Part shown: in pieces, positions 22,407 through 22,522 of the stretch
Position numbering within the stretch: position 1 is the stretch's first letter
Layout of the letters: every line of letters begins with the position of its first letter
Assembly: GCA_002420105.1 (NCBI GenBank)
Contig: DIHJ01000030.1
Coordinates: forward strand, 1 to 22,522
Source of the DNA: Nitrospira sp. UBA5699
GTDB taxonomy: Bacteria > Nitrospirota > Nitrospiria > Nitrospirales > Nitrospiraceae
Direction of reading: 5' to 3'
DNA length: 22,522 nucleotides
Translations under genes and position numbers: made by a program
The notes under the pieces: model-generated
The model's input: the letters and a program-made list of their open reading frames with translations, nothing else
The model's database searches: none
What the model was told of the DNA's origin: nothing

Positions 22407-22430
22407 GAAGTGCGGAACTGGCAGACGCAC
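22407..22430 (+). pseudogene. 5' fragment of tRNA-Leu
   Basis: GCGGAACTGGCAGACGCAC (22412-22430) is identical to bases 20653-20671 of the tRNA-Leu in this window. With one gap the match extends back through GAAGTG (22407). The sequence covers the acceptor end and D-arm and then diverges; no anticodon stem, T-arm or CCA follows before the window ends. It is a truncated copy, left by recombination or duplication. The rest of 22349-22522 holds only a weak dyad (CACACCC near 22358 with GGGCGTGTG at 22381) after the Fic stop. Confidence 0.7.
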
Positions 22431-22522
22431 CAGCAGACTGCGGAAGAGCTCTTTTCGACCCCTGTAGTCGTCACAGGCAGCGAGGTCTCAGACGACAACT
22501 GACGTCTCCCCCGAAAACGACG

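Overview
The window is GC-rich bacterial chromosome. LpxC shows a lipopolysaccharide-bearing, Gram-negative-type envelope. Gene content, protein style and two copies of a 125-bp palindromic repeat point to Nitrospira or a close relative (Nitrospirota). That assignment rests on recall of the families, not on a search.

Layout. (1) 4-352: tmRNA (ssrA) with tag ANQELALAA. (2) 597-2439, plus strand: a nitrobindin-like heme-binding beta-barrel protein and a secreted SUMF1/FGE-fold protein with a long Pro/Ala linker. (3) 2476-4103, minus strand: a macro-domain protein and a SAM methyltransferase with an N-terminal winged helix. (4) 4313-5470, plus strand: a PPK2-family polyphosphate:nucleotide phosphotransferase and a small, apparently frameshifted secreted protein. 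(5) 5471-6130: gene-poor, with hairpins and the first 125-bp palindrome, which supplies the 3' end of an APC-family amino-acid permease (6088-7488, minus). (6) 7574-10880, plus strand: a stand-alone ParB/Srx-fold protein, a pterin-4a-carbinolamine dehydratase and a B12-binding radical SAM enzyme of the RiPP-maturation type with no visible precursor peptide. (7) 10950-12598, minus strand: an AhpD-like CxxC protein, a short unknown protein and an inositol-monophosphatase family enzyme. (8) 12813-13405, plus strand: a coiled-coil/HARE-HTH protein behind a good promoter with a palindrome at its start site, then a possible 12-residue lysine-rich mini-ORF. (9) 13547-18806, minus strand: rplI-glyA-nrdR-histidine kinase-response regulator, then lpxC behind a sequence matching the sigma-54 -24/-12 consensus. 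(10) 18999-20453, plus strand: a degenerate superfamily-1 helicase-like protein. (11) 20470-22522: a strong tRNA promoter, the second 125-bp palindrome, tRNA-Leu(CAG), an AT-richer gap, a Fic-family AMP transferase, and a 5' fragment of the same tRNA-Leu. The last part looks like a small acquired segment next to a tRNA.

How the genes fit together. Block 9 joins translation (L9), one-carbon metabolism (GlyA) and deoxynucleotide control (NrdR) to a two-component pair whose kinase carries an N-terminal dinucleotide-binding Rossmann domain instead of a usual sensor. It may report redox or metabolite state. The most notable items are that kinase, the sigma-54-like lpxC promoter, the inactivated helicase fold, the palindromic repeat lying between promoter and tRNA, and the tRNA-fragment-bounded Fic segment. 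No CRISPR array, complete insertion sequence, rRNA gene or replication origin was seen.
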